Counted from the first letter of the stretch, positions 33,841-44,448 are shown. The stretch: DNA of 64,000 bases from Neoceratodus forsteri (GCA_016271365.2 CM057459.1:825317001-825381000); one strand, 5' to 3'. Translations and numbers: made by a program. Notes: generated by a model not told the origin, from the letters alone.

Positions 33841-34280
33841 TGAGATGAGACTGAAAGACTTTAATATGTATTCCCTGAAGGAGAGGAGAAAGAGTGGGGA
33901 CACACAGAGACTTTCAAATACCTAAAGGATATAAATTAGGTACAAGAAGGCAGCATCTTTCAGAAAAAGAGATGTACAAGAACAAGGGGTCATGATATGA
34001 AAATAGAGGCAAGTAGATTCAGGGGTAACGTCAGGAAGTATTTTTTTCATGGAAAGGGTGGTGGATTTTTGGAACAGCCTCCCTACAGAGGTGGTGGGGC
34101 AAAAACAGTATGGGAATTAAAAAATGCATGGGATATACTTAAAGGAACTCTAGGGCTAGGTAAGAGAAGTAAGTTGCAGATCAGTTAAGATCTGTGGAAT
34201 TTGTAAATGTTAGGTAAATGCGCAAACTGGATGGGCTGAGCAGTCCTTAGCTGCCATCAAATTCTATATGTCATGGAGAC
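33841..34280 (+). mobile_element. CR1 3' end fragment
   Basis: The text reads MRLKDFNMYSLKERRK, then a TFKYLKDIN-type block, RTRGHDMKIEAS and RFRGNVRKYFF (34017-34050). It ends WDGLSSP-like and then GCCATCAAATTCTATATG at 34252-34269. This is the ORF2 C-terminus plus a short 3' UTR without a long tail. Confidence 0.75.
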
Positions 34281-34719
34281 ATATGGCTGTTACTTTGAAA
34301 ATTTGTGGGTGTACATAAAAAAATACTAAAATGGTGTGGTACCAATTTGGTGCATGACATTTTAGCTTACAGTAAAAATGAAGTATTCTCTGAATTACTT
34401 CTGAGTATAATTAATTGAAATAATGCCTACCTACAGGACATTAAGCTGTACTGTTTAAGTAAAGTTTTGAATAATAAAGTTAAATAAAAATTTGCCAAAT
34501 GAGTGGCACTCAATCTGTCTTGCGGGGGTTTCATCCGAACCCCCAGCATACGGACCTTATGGAAATGCCTGCAAGGGAGGAAGGAGGGAGGGATGTTGGG
34601 GGGGGGCTGAAGTCTTCTAAAAATGGGGTTACAGCTTTCAAAAACTGAGGACAGCATTACCAACCCTTGAACTTTGGTGGAGGCAAAAATTGTGACAGAC
34701 TTCAAAAATGAACAGGGCT
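34281..34719. other. Unassigned AT-rich interval
   Basis: No feature is recognised. The 99-codon minus-strand frame at 34427-34726 has no family resemblance. Confidence 0.25.
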
Positions 34720-35090
34720 GACACATGAATATCCTAATCAGACATCAGAACAAAGAAGAATCTGGGGGACTTATAGGGCCCTGGCAAAAAAAGCTAGGTA
34801 TGGTGACATCGATGTCCTGGGTTCAGCAGCAAGCCCAGGGTGTTGGAGGGCCAGCTGGGGGGAGGAGGAACAAGCATCACATGGACTGCTGTCCTCCTCG
34901 GGGGGGGGGATGGGGGGTGAAGTATCCAGGGTTTGACTGACCCCTGGTGGAGATTGGGGGTTTGACAGCCAGTGCTAGAGATCTTTGGAAGAAGTGGCAG
35001 ACATCCAGTGCTCTTTGAGCCACATGTCATTGCACACCATGCCTCCCTGGGGGACAGAATATACAAACAAAATAATAATCAACCAAACAG
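34720..35090. repeat. Dispersed repeat family C, copy 1
   Basis: This shares an ordered set of words with 38990-39400: CCTGGGTTCAGCAGCAAGCCC, GGGCCAGCTGGGGGGAGGAG, a GGACTGCT-TCCTCC-GGGGGG block, GGCAGACATCCAG, and CATTGCACACCATGCCTCCC. No coding content. Confidence 0.45.
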
Positions 35091-35282
35091 GAGGACGTCC
35101 AGCTTCCACTAGACCCATGCATAATGATCACTTACTGCAAAAAAGAATAATATATGGGAAAATTATTACACTATTTGGGGAACTCACTTTGGATGGTGAG
35201 AACAGTTTTTATATTACATTTCATTGTGTATACTTTGTGATTGAAATAGGTTTACAAACACAACATATGAAGATATGAAATT

Positions 35283-37215
35283 TGCTAGCAGATAACGGCT
35301 TAGTGATCTATCAGTTCTGCTCAGATGTGCAGCTAGCACACCTTCTTGTACAGCTACCCTTCCTCCCACCCTTCCCTTCCTTGACCCCCCACTTGCCATG
35401 TCCCAGACCCTTTTGAAGCAGTCCACTGTTCTACTGGACATCACTTTTGCTGGTAATGCATTCCACCCAGCTACCACCCTCTCCGTAAAAAAGTGTCTAC
35501 TTATCTCTCTCTCTCCTGAACCTTCCTCTCTACATTCTCATATCATGGCCCCAGGTGTCTCTCCCCTCCCTTACTTTGAACAGCCCCTCCATACATGTCT
35601 TGTTTATTCATTTCATGTACTTGAAGGTTTCAATTATATTCCCCATGTCCCTCCTTTCCTCCAGCAAGTACATGTTCAACTCCCTCAGCCTCTTCTCATA
35701 TGTTAAGTCCCCCAGTCCCTTGATCATCTTTGTTGCCCTGTGCTGCACCCTTCCTGTAACTTAATGTCCCTCTTCAAATATGGGTTCCAGTACTGCATGC
35801 AGTACACCAGGTGGGATCTAACTAATGATCTAAAGAGTGGCACAATCACCTTTTCCCTCCTTGAGGATGTACCCCTTGCAATGCAACCCAGCATTTTGTT
35901 GGCCTTTGTAGCTGCCTTCCTACTTTGTGCCGAGTTGTTCACATTGACTCTGTAATGAGCACCCCCAGATCCTTCTCCTCCTCTGCCTCAGCTAGCTGCA
36001 CCCCCCCCCGCTGGTTACTCCTTCTTGGGTTTTCTGCCCCAAAATGCAGCACCTTGCACTTTTTGGCATTGAACCCCTGTTGCCAGGTGTCCAACCAAGT
36101 TTCCAGCTTTGCCAGATCATCTTGCAGCCCCTGCCATCCCCCTAGGTCATCCACCACTGCTCCCATCTTAGTGTTATCAGTAAAGAGACTGATCTTGCTC
36201 TTTATGCCCAGTGATATGTCTGCAATGAATATCACAAACAACACTGGTCCCAGCACTGAGCCCTGTGGAACACCACTCGTGACTACCCTTGAGGATGAGA
36301 GCACCCCACTCACCACCACCCTCTGTTGCCTTCCCTCAAGCCAGTTTACTACCCATCTCACCAGCTTTGCACCCACCCCTGTGCCTTCTAACTTACTTCC
36401 TAGCCTCCCATGTGGCACTGAGTCGAATGCCTTACTGAAGTCCAGGTACAGGACATCCACCACATGACCTCCATCCAGTTGCCTAGTTACCCAGACATAG
36501 AACTCCACCAGACTAGTTTAGCAGGATCTGCCACTTATGAAGCCATGCTGTCTTCTGTCCTGTAGTCCTTTGGCCTCTAGGAGGGCCACCATCCTCTCCT
36601 TTAGGGTAGTCTCCATCAGCTTACCCACAATGGATGTGAGGGTCACCGGTCTGTAGTTCCCTGATTCATCCTTGGGGCCGCTCTTGTGGAGGGGCACCAC
36701 ATGAGTCATCCTCCAGTCCTGAGGTACATACTTTTAGTGTAGTGAGGCATTAAATAGGTCTGCCAAAGGTCCCACCAGGACCTCCACCAACTCCTTCAGT
36801 ACCCTGGGGTGGATGCCATCTGGGCCTGGCTCCTTGTCCACCCTCAGTGCCCTCAAACCCTCCAGAACCCTGCCCTCTGTGATTTCCCATTTGTCACCCT
36901 TCCCCCTGTGTTTCTGTCTTCCCTCCTTCCCTCACCCCTTGGATATCACCCCCTCTTCTCCTTAGTAAATACAGAGCAGAAGTAATCATTTAGTGCTTCT
37001 GTCTTATCATCCCCTGCTTCCAGCCAAGCCCCCCCTCCTTTCCTAAGCTCTGTAGACACCTTAGCTGCCCTTACTGCCCTTGTCACCTCCTTCAATTCCT
37101 TCAGGTACTCCTCCCTGTCCTCTCCCCTCCTTGCTTTTTTGTACACCCTAACGGCAGGTCTTTTCCTCTTTATCTTTTCCATGACTTTTCCAAGAACTGT
37201 ATGTAAAGTACTATG
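35283..37215 (-). mobile_element. CR1 LINE, RT region and C-terminal domain (1.9 kb)
   Basis: From right to left: a linker with EEYLKELKEVTRAVRAAKV and FCSVFTKEKRG (36946-37227); RT start VVPLHKSGPKDESGNYRPVT and RQHGFISGRSC (36518-36709); then a clean 189-codon frame at 35939-36508 (FYVWVTRQL, VLYLDFSKAFDSVPHGRL, SGVPQGSVLGPVLFVIFIAD). In that frame the catalytic box reads FTDN instead of FADD at about 36180-36191. The domain after RT (GCIARGTSSRREKVIVPLFR, LVYCMQYWNPYLKRDI) is at 35724-35942, and the C-terminus (MVAGWNALPAKVMSSRTVDC) is at 35390-35477. The ORF breaks off near 35283, so no 3' UTR is present. Loss of a catalytic Asp and one stop per few hundred bases make it inactive. Confidence 0.8.
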
Positions 37216-37429
37216 ATTGGAAGTCATTTAAGAATCGATGAGAAAGTACTTTTGAAAATCTATGAGACAATTAAGATTTCACAACTCTGGTATGGTAATA
37301 CATATTTTTATACTACATTTCAGTGCCTCTGGTATTTAGTAAAGATTGGAATATAGATTAAAAACAAAATAACTTAGAAACTTATAATTATGTAAATTCG
37401 ATAAGAATGAATGATGAAATAATTTTTAA

Positions 37430-38160
37430 CATCTATAGGAAAAAGGATTACATCTGATATATACTGCAATGGCACATATTAATTTATTAATGGCCATTAA
37501 CTTAAGAGAAACGAGCATAACAAATACATTGATGGGATAAACACTGTTAACATGGAAAGGCATTGGTTTTTAATGACCATTAATGTATTGTCCAAAAAGT
37601 GTTATAATTTTAATGGCTATGAAAATAAAATTAGGCATGTTGTTATGCTCATTAATGTATTAGCGAAAAAAGCATATCATTTTCATGGCCATGAAGAGCT
37701 CAGTGGAAGACATTTAGTGGCCATTAAAGGATTTACTTAGCATAACAATAGTTTTCATGGCAATGAAACTCATTTCTACAATTTTATTGGCTATTAATGA
37801 GCCGGCTCTGTATCGAACATAATTTTAATAGCAATTAAAAGCTCATTGCTATGTTTCAATGGGTTTTAAAAAGGCCATTAAATTGACATGATATGAAATT
37901 TAATGGATGTACCACACCAATTAAATACTAAATGGATAGCTTTCAAGGTGAATTAATGCCATGGATGAGTAAATTAATGGTTTTCACCCATGAAACAGAA
38001 ACAATTAATAGAAATTTAATGGGAATAAAACTCAGCCATTAAAAAGGTGATACAAGATTTAATGGTGTACATTAATGGGTTTGCATGAAAATAATGGAAC
38101 ATTTATGGAATTTAATGGAATTTTAATGGATTTCAATGCAGTAGTGTAGAATCAAATATA
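37430..38160. repeat. CCATTAA/TTAATGG-dense repeat, family B, long copy
   Basis: About 700 bases, strongly AT-rich, in which the word TTAATGG or its complement CCATTAA (or one-base variants) occurs at least fifteen times in both orientations, starting with the palindrome TTAATGGCCATTAA at 37487-37500. The right end (ATTTCAATGCAGTAGTG) matches, inverted, the start of the copy at 23771. No coding function. Possibly a non-autonomous element with dense binding-site-like words. Confidence 0.55.
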
Positions 38161-38289
38161 GCCATGGGGATAGATACAGTACACCACAAATTCTCTCAAA
38201 TGGAAATTGGTCATAACATTAAATGAAAATCAAATACATGTCAGGAAGAAACATGCCGAAAAAATATGATATGTGATTAAAGAAAACAT

Positions 38290-38830
38290 GATTTGAGAAA
38301 ACATGATCCAGGAAAGGGAGTAGGCCAGGACTACAATCCCTTTAAAGTGAAAAACAGCAGTTGCCCTACTGGCAGACTGCAGCCACATGTGCAGCTGTAC
38401 CACCAATGTCACCTGGACTGCCCTTCTAGCTCCCTCCATCAGCCCTCCCACTAATGATATTCTCCTTCCTCCCTCAGTCCCCATACCCAAATCCCAACAA
38501 TTTACACAATCGCCATAGTTTACTCTTACAAGTTTAGCTACAGTGAAAAAAAAGAAGACAAAACATACTTTTCCTGGTTGTGGCTGTGCTCTGATATTTT
38601 ACTCACTGTTGACGACAATCTGCTTCAGAAATATAACTCCAGAAAGGGCTGATGTTCATTGAGGTGGGACTGATGGTAATGGAGCTTAATTTCAACACAG
38701 CCAAATGAGTAGGGAGACTTATGAAGCACTGTTTGCACTGCTGTTTTTGATATCACTACTGAATGCACATACACTGAGGCCTTCTTCAGACATGGCACCA
38801 CCTGCATGCATACTGCTTCATACATGGTGG
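38290..38830. repeat. Dispersed repeat family D, copy 2 (single unit)
   Basis: This parallels 15940-16435 from AGGCCAGGACTACAATC through GGCAGACTG, GTTTAGCTACAGTGAAAA, GAAATATAACTC and GGGCTGATGTTCAT to ATACTGCTTCATACAT. One tandem unit is present here versus two at copy 1. Confidence 0.55.
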
Positions 38831-39832
38831 GAAGAACATACTGAGAAAATGTGATTCAAGTAAAAATGATTTCAGAAAATGTGATCCAAGGATTTGTGAG
38901 TCAAGAAATTGTGACTTTCTATGGCTTTGCTGTTCTCGCCTCATTTTAACATGAAGCAGCTCTATCAGATTTGAACACACATTTGACCAGCCCTCTTGTA
39001 GAAGCAGTAGTGCTACTGCTTGCAGTGCTGACAACCCTGGTTCAGGAACAAGCCCCAAGCATCAAAAGGTCAGCTGGGGGAGGAGGATCGAGTATCCCAG
39101 GGACTGCTCCCCTCCTCCGGGGTGGGTGAGATGTGGACGTCTGGTGCATAAGTGACACCCTGTGTAGACAGGGTGTGCACCAGGTAAGGACCATGTCTGA
39201 GGGCAGAAGTGATGACAGACATTTGGCAAGTGTGTGAGGGTGTGTGCATGTTCTTTTGCTTATGTGATTGCATGCCAGTGCCTCCAAGGGAAATGATAAT
39301 CCAGAAAGCCCTTGGGCCAGCCATACAGATATACCCCTGTAGCCCACCCAAATGATGCCCCATGTGTAGGCTCAGCTGGGGAATCAAGATGGCTCTCAGT
39401 CTCGCCCTTCACAGAGCCCTGTTACAGGGGGTAAGTTGTGGGCCTCCCAGTCTGGGTAACTTGGGGGATGCCAGGTTGGTGGTCCAGGTGTTGACAGAAG
39501 GGAGTACACCACCACCTGTCACCAAGTGACAAACAGAATTGGGAAAAAAATTTTACTTGAGTGGAGAAAACATATTCAAGAAAAAGTGATTTGACAAAAA
39601 GTGGTTTAAGTAAACGTGTCTGGTCTTGACTTTGCCATTCTTATCTCGTTTTACATGAAATGGCTATTTTATATTTGAAAAAAAAAATGTAATTCAAGAA
39701 AACGTAATATAAGGAAGCATGATTCAAGAAAACATAACCAGTCTTGGCTTTGCCTATCTCACCCCATTTTACATGAAGTGGATATACTGTATTTGATTCA
39801 GGAAAACGTGAGTCAAGAAAACATTTATCACA
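38831..39832. repeat. Family C copy 2 and GATTCAAGAAAAC-type units
   Basis: 38990-39400 repeats the ordered words of family C copy 1. On both sides (38230-38310, 38840-38960, 39580-39830) the words GATTCAAGAAAAC, GTGATTCAAG and AAGAAAACATG recur, often followed by a TTGGCTTTGC...CATTTTACATGAA block. At least three such units are seen, so families C, D and these units probably form one larger composite repeat. Confidence 0.4.
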
Positions 39833-39975
39833 TATAGAATAGTGGATCGGTGAACATTCACAACACAGCTGTGTTTCCATTGAGGGAATTGATGACGTCA
39901 TAGAGACCTCAAGAGTGAAGCTCGAGAGGTCTTGCTGATGTCATCAACTGCCAGAGATGGAAATGCAGCCTTAGG
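39833..39975. repeat. Foldback family E, copy 2
   Basis: The start (ACATATAGAATAGTGGAT) and the central pair GACCTCAAGAG / CTCGAGAGGTCTTG, flanked by TGATGACGTCA and TGATGTCATCA, match copy 1 at 28914-29095. The right arm ends early, near the CAGCCTTAG text. Confidence 0.6.
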
Positions 39976-41615
39976 GACAAGGAAGGATAGGGAGGTCAGG
40001 TGCCTGAGGTGATCCTCAACAGGGAGGGCTGGGAATGCATCCTACAGATTGCTAGTCCAGTGGGAACAGCTAGCGAGCTGAACATCTTTGCCTATCTTGG
40101 GACAAATAACCAAGCTCGAGAGAGTGCATGGGTCATGCAGGGGAATTTTAGGGAGCTGAGGTTTGGCCTCAAGCAGATACAGTTGCAGTCAAAGACTTGG
40201 AGAGATATTTTGAGATATTTCCTGATATTTCTAAAGAGAGTCTCACTGGTGGCCCGTTAGTGGTACAGCAGGCAGGCAGGCAGGGAATTTCTCTAGAGAG
40301 ATCACAGAAATATGTGGCCATATCTTTAGCTGCACATATAGCATATATGGTGGTATTCGTTGATGTGCTTTTTGTGGTTGAGAAGGGGCATTCAAGGGAA
40401 ATCCACACCCAGACCTTTCACAAATGATTGCAGTGTCAGTGGCTCAGCAGGTAGTACACTGGCCTCTGAGGCCAGGAGATCAGAAGGCTGTGGGTTCTAT
40501 CCCCACGTCAGGCACTTGGGTTAATATCCCAATACTGACACTGAAGTACAGCATGAGGGGGGGTGCTGCACTCCTGAGGTGCCGTCATTCGGACGAGACG
40601 TTAAACAGAGGTCCCATCTTCCTGTTCTGGTGGTAGTTCAGGTAGATGTTAAAGATCCCATGGCACTTCTCGAAAAAAGAGCAGGGGAATTTCCCCGGTG
40701 CCCTGGCCAAATTTCCCCCCATTCACTAAAAATACCATCAACAGCTTAATCTGGTTCAAAGTCAGTTGGCATTCATCTGTAACCCCCTCCCCCGGGTCGT
40801 GCCTGAAAATAGGCAGGCTTTGCCTAGTGCACTTACCCGGCCAACAACAAAACTAAAAAAACTAAAAAAAAAAAATTGAAGGCATGATGCCTGAAGGTGG
40901 CTTTGACTATATCAATAACTTTGGACCAACCTGGGAAGATCGGGTCTCCATAAGCAAGATGGCCTGCATCCTTCTGGGAAGGGGACAATGCTGCTACATG
41001 GGAAGTTTATATGATACTTGGTAAGCATCTAAAGTAGCCAGGGGGAGGCAGAAAAGACAAGAGAAACAGCACTTGTTTCCCCCAGATAGTAAGAAGACAA
41101 AGGGAAAAATATTGAGGGCTGACACTACACTGAAGGCAGTGTCACAGGGAATCAGTGACAGAGACACTGACAAAAGGATAAGGTGCACAACTGAGAAAGA
41201 AGAGGATAGTTAATATGAGGATAAAGGGAACAGGGTAGCAAAATGAGTGTGTTGGCAGGAACAGCAGGTGATAGTATGGGCAAGCAGGGTAGGAAAGGGC
41301 AGGGCACAGAGATGGGTGGAGAAGTGGAGAGCCATGTGTACTAATGCCAGGACCCTCAGAAACAAAATCTGTGATCTGGAGGCTATCACAGCAGAGGCCA
41401 GCCTGGATCTTGTGTCCATTTTAGAAACATGGTGCACCACACAGCACAACTGGGACATGGCCACACTGGGCTATTCACATTTTAGAAGAGACAGGAATGT
41501 GAGAACGGGAGGAGGGGTGCCACTGTATGTGAGAGAAGGAATAAAAGCTACTAAAGTATGGGTACATCAAAGTGAAGAAGGTCTAGAGATGCTGTGGATC
41601 AACAAGCAAAAAATC
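39976..41615 (+). mobile_element. CR1 ORF1 esterase and ORF2 endonuclease start, interrupted by a SINE
   Basis: On the plus strand an SGNH-esterase block reads FAYLGTNNQARE (near 40085), with GTND degraded to GTNN. NFRELRFGLKQI follows. After the SINE (40431-40878) the frame resumes with GGFDYINNFGPTWEDR and an HL-type block (degraded ACILLGRG at 40963), the esterase C-terminus. ORF2 starts downstream, with RTLRNKICDLEAITAEASLD, SILETWC and GGGVPLYVREGI at 41340-41545. This gives the CR1 order ORF1 then ORF2. It breaks off at about 41615 before the rest of the endonuclease. ORF1 esterases are thought to aid RNP or membrane association; here the catalytic residues are incomplete. Confidence 0.65.
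40431..40878 (+). mobile_element. tRNA-derived SINE with V-SINE-like conserved core
   Basis: The tRNA-like head has an A box at about 40438-40451 (AGTGGCTCAGCAGG) and a B box at 40492-40504 (GGGTTCTATCCCC). The central region at 40576-40720 contains GGTGCCGTCATTCGGACGAG, ACGTTAAAC, AAAGATCCCATGGCAC, TTCTCGAAAAAAGAGCAGGG and a CTGGCCAAATTTCCCC end. From memory this resembles the conserved middle of the vertebrate V-SINE superfamily (found in lungfish and teleosts). The tail is an A-rich (ACTAAAAAAA) run. ATTG on both sides (40427-40430, 40875-40878) may be a short target duplication. It lies inside CR1 ORF1, so it is younger. Confidence 0.75.
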
Positions 41616-41624
41616 TAGCACCAG

Positions 41625-42349
41625 GCTCTGTAGTTAAATATTAAAAACAGATTTTATATAAACATTTAAAAACAGATCCACACACCACAGCCCAATGTTC
41701 CACTACAGTTCATTACCAATGTTTCACACCCATACTTGGCACTTTATCAAGTTGTTACTGCTGGTACTTTACCCTTCCTTATATAGGGCCCATTTCTTAA
41801 AGTGACAGTTCTTACAAACAGTTTAATAACCTTGTATATATGCTGCCTAAAATACATAACAATCTTGAAAATCCCCCTGGATGCTCCATAGTGGCCAGTA
41901 TAGGCTCACTTACAGAACCCTTGGCACAATTTGTTGATGCGCATATTAAACCTGTGACACAAGGTATGCTGTCATATGTGAGGGACTCCACAGACATCTC
42001 AGTATGTTGAAAGACCTACCTATAGAAGATAATTGGTATTTGGTAACTGTGGAGGTGGAGTACCTCTATACCAACATCCCTTATGAGGGTGGGCTGATTG
42101 CATTAAGGAAGGCTTTACAAGATAAGACATTGAATAGTTACCAGTTCATTTATTTACTGATTTTTTTCACTAAACGTTTTTGCAATGTAACATGTTCATG
42201 TTTAAAGGCAAATTTTTCTTGCAAAAACAAGATACAGCAATGGGGGGGGCACCATGACACCCGATTATGCTAATATTTATCTTGGGATTTGGAAACAGGA
42301 TATGTTTTTTATTCTGAAAGAAACCCACGTTTTGCCAAATTAGATTTTA
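41625..42349 (+). mobile_element. Penelope-like element, left part of RT
   Basis: The coding text reads YMLPKIHNNLENPPGCSIVA, GSLTEPLAQFVDAHIKPV and LSYVRDSTD (41836-41995). After one frameshift come NWYLVTVEVEYLYTNIPYEG (42028-42087) and ALRKALQDK, then NPRFAKLDF at 42323-42349. This is the PLE RT (LP.IHK, G..T..L, SLYTNIP blocks). It stops exactly where an L2 3' end has inserted and resumes at 42889. The stretch at 41640-41810 has no RT text; it contains a TGTTTCACACC / ACTTTATCAAG pair that resembles PLE terminal sequence. Confidence 0.75.
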
Positions 42350-42888
42350 TTTATCTATTTATTGAAATGTTTCTCCAGGAAGGGCACACCGAACAACAAG
42401 TTGCTCATCTCACCGTGAGTCCTGGGGAGAGGGTGCAGGGAGTACATAGCATACAAACAGTGAACAAGAACATTCAAACCCAATACTGAATTAGAGGTGA
42501 ACAAGTGTACACAGACATGGTGCTAAGACTTAACAGTACATGATAACTGTTGTTCATGAAATTCGGTGATTTCCAACTTGCAGAACCAATAAAACTACAT
42601 CAGTAAGGAGACTGACAGTAGGAGAACGTAATGTGGGGTAAGGGAAGGGAGCAGCTTAATTACAAGTTGACGAAAGGATGTTTTGGAGGGCCAGGGTAAT
42701 GGATTAAGGGGATCAAGAATGGCAAATTTGTGGGGGAAGGGCATTCCAAAGTTTAGGGAGGTGATGTGAGAAGGTTGGCTGGCCTGTAGCAGTGGTACAA
42801 TGTGGTACTTCAATTAAATTATGGTCATAACATCTAAGGGAATGGGCTGGGGGAGGGAGGATAGATTATCGGTGCACCAGGGAGGTCA
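42350..42888 (-). mobile_element. L2-like LINE 3' end inserted in the PLE
   Basis: The minus strand ends in an (AATA)n tail, seen on the plus strand as ATTTATCTATTTATTG from 42350. Before it comes a 3' UTR with a CTCCCTGCACCCTCTCC block. At 42660-42760 it reads FGMPFPHKFAILDPLNPLPW and then a PSKTSFRQL end, which parallels the W-N-S-L end of L2 ORF2. Its right boundary is set by the resumption of PLE coding at 42889. Confidence 0.65.
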
Positions 42889-43360
42889 TGGAGGCACTTT
42901 ATTGATGATGTATTTATGGTGTGGTGAGGTTCTTTAGAGCAACTCCACAATTTAAGGAGTATTTGGAGCAGAGCAATCCAAATCTAATATTTAGTGAAAG
43001 CGCTGATCTAAATAAGGTAAATTATTTTGATCTGGAAACTAAACAAGATTGTATAGAAGGGGTACATACCACACTTTTCCAAAACCTCCAGATATGAATG
43101 CTTTACTCCATTTTACAATTTGCCACCCACATCACACCATACAAAACATACTGAAGGGTCAGTTTATTTGAGTGAAAAGTAATTGTGATACCCAGCAGGA
43201 ATGCATTATGCACTCCAATGAGTTGGAAAAGCACTTTTTAAGTAGAAGGTATGCACTTACATGTGTGGCAAAAGCTAGAAGTGAGATGGAAGAGATGGAC
43301 AGAGAACAGATCCTCATGTATCAGCAGAATAGGAGGCAAGAAATACTACAGTAACTGAAG
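42889..43360 (+). mobile_element. Penelope-like element, right part with catalytic IDD
   Basis: From 42889 the frame reads WRHFIDDVFMVW, the PLE catalytic box (normally R-Y-I-D-D). An LEQSNPNLIFSES block, VNYFDLETKQ, QKPPDMNALLHFTICHPHHT, and SNELEKHFLSRRYALTCVAK (43215-43274) follow. These are the thumb-side motifs of PLE RT. A stop after MVW and one or two shifts are visible. No GIY-YIG endonuclease is found before 43400, so the 3' part is lost or the copy is truncated. Confidence 0.75.
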
Positions 43361-43467
43361 CTGTGTCACAGGATATAAAATCAGGGCACGATGGAGTGAG
43401 CAAGATTGGAACCAGGACCCTTACTAGGGAGGAGAGGAATGCCCACCTTAATGTGAACAGATCTAGG

Positions 43468-43848
43468 GCTGGATTTCCAAATGCTCTATGAATGCCACAA
43501 GCCCCTGGTGCACTGATCATGCAGTGCAGAGGACTTTCAGCATTCTCTCAGTGCCGATTGCAATCTTCATTCCTGTGCACCAAATGCTGCAAGTTAGACC
43601 AACTCCCCACTGGTCTAACTTGTTCCACTTGAGGGACCCTTTTTACAGGGGGACCTTTTTTACAAGACGTGTGCCAAATCTTTGGCACAAGCTGCTGTAA
43701 GTTGTTGTAAAAGTGTCTCAACTGCACCCAATGTACTAAAACTGGATGCAACTGCATCAAATGAGTTTGGTGCAGTTGTGTCAAACAATGGGGTTGACAC
43801 AGGGCTTGATATAAGTCCTGCATCAACCTTTGAAAATCAAGCCCCTAA
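43468..43848. mobile_element. hAT-like MITE
   Basis: The left end TAGGGCTGGATTTCCAAATG (43468-43487) is inverted at the right end (TTTGAAAATCAAGCCCCTA, 43830-43848) with several mismatches. The interior has nested palindromes (GTTAGACCA...TGGTCTAAC at 43594-43620). It lacks a transposase. Possible 8-base duplications (AACAGATC / AACAGTCA) do not match perfectly. Confidence 0.5.
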
Positions 43849-44080
43849 CAGTCAATTTTGAAACAACAAATTCTAAAGATGCAAGTTGTTTCAGAAGGAA
43901 CACAGAAATACATTGGGCAGTGATAAAAACTCAACAAGCCCTTAAAGAGCTAGTGGAGCCAAAACAGGCAGACAGGAAAAAAATGTTAAGCAGTAGTCGG
44001 TTGTAACTTTTCTTCTGAAGTATTTTTCTTTTTCCTTTTGATCATCAGAAAATCTTCTGTATGATAATGTTGTGCTAGAT

Positions 44081-44448
44081 GTGTGGGACAGCTCTTAGCC
44101 TGGCAGCTGACATATCTTACTCTACTGCCCTACACTACATCATTGGCATTATGATCTCACTGACAGTGACATCATAGGTGAATGTTCCAGAAAAAATGTC
44201 CCAGAACAGTTTTTTTTTTGAACTTTTACCACTAACAACCAAGCTCCAGCGCATACTGTACTAAAAACATTTGTGATTGCCCATGGACCCTTTGCATTTT
44301 GATCAAAGGTGAATGACCTGGCAGTCACTCACTTGCTGTTCCAAAGTAGCAGTGATGTCACAGTCATTGAGGTCAAAATGTTGATGATTTAGTGTGAGAC
44401 AGTAGAGCAAGATATGTCAGCTGCCAGGCTAAGAGCTGTTCCACACAC
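44081..44448. mobile_element. MITE with long terminal inverted repeats (about 55 bp)
   Basis: The arms 44081-44135 and 44392-44448 are inverted copies containing ACAGCTCTTAGCCTGGCAGC and TGACATATCTTACTCTACTG, with few mismatches. The interior has further inverted words (TCACTGACAGTGA, TGATGTCACAGTCA). No coding frame. Confidence 0.65.

Noticed and set aside
35398..36467. Plus-strand frames of up to 180 codons
   Set aside because: They are shadows of the minus-strand CR1 RT frame (35939-36508), which carries all the RT motifs.
40431..40510. A functional tRNA gene
   Set aside because: A- and B-box are present but the acceptor and anticodon arms do not pair and the sequence runs on into a SINE core.
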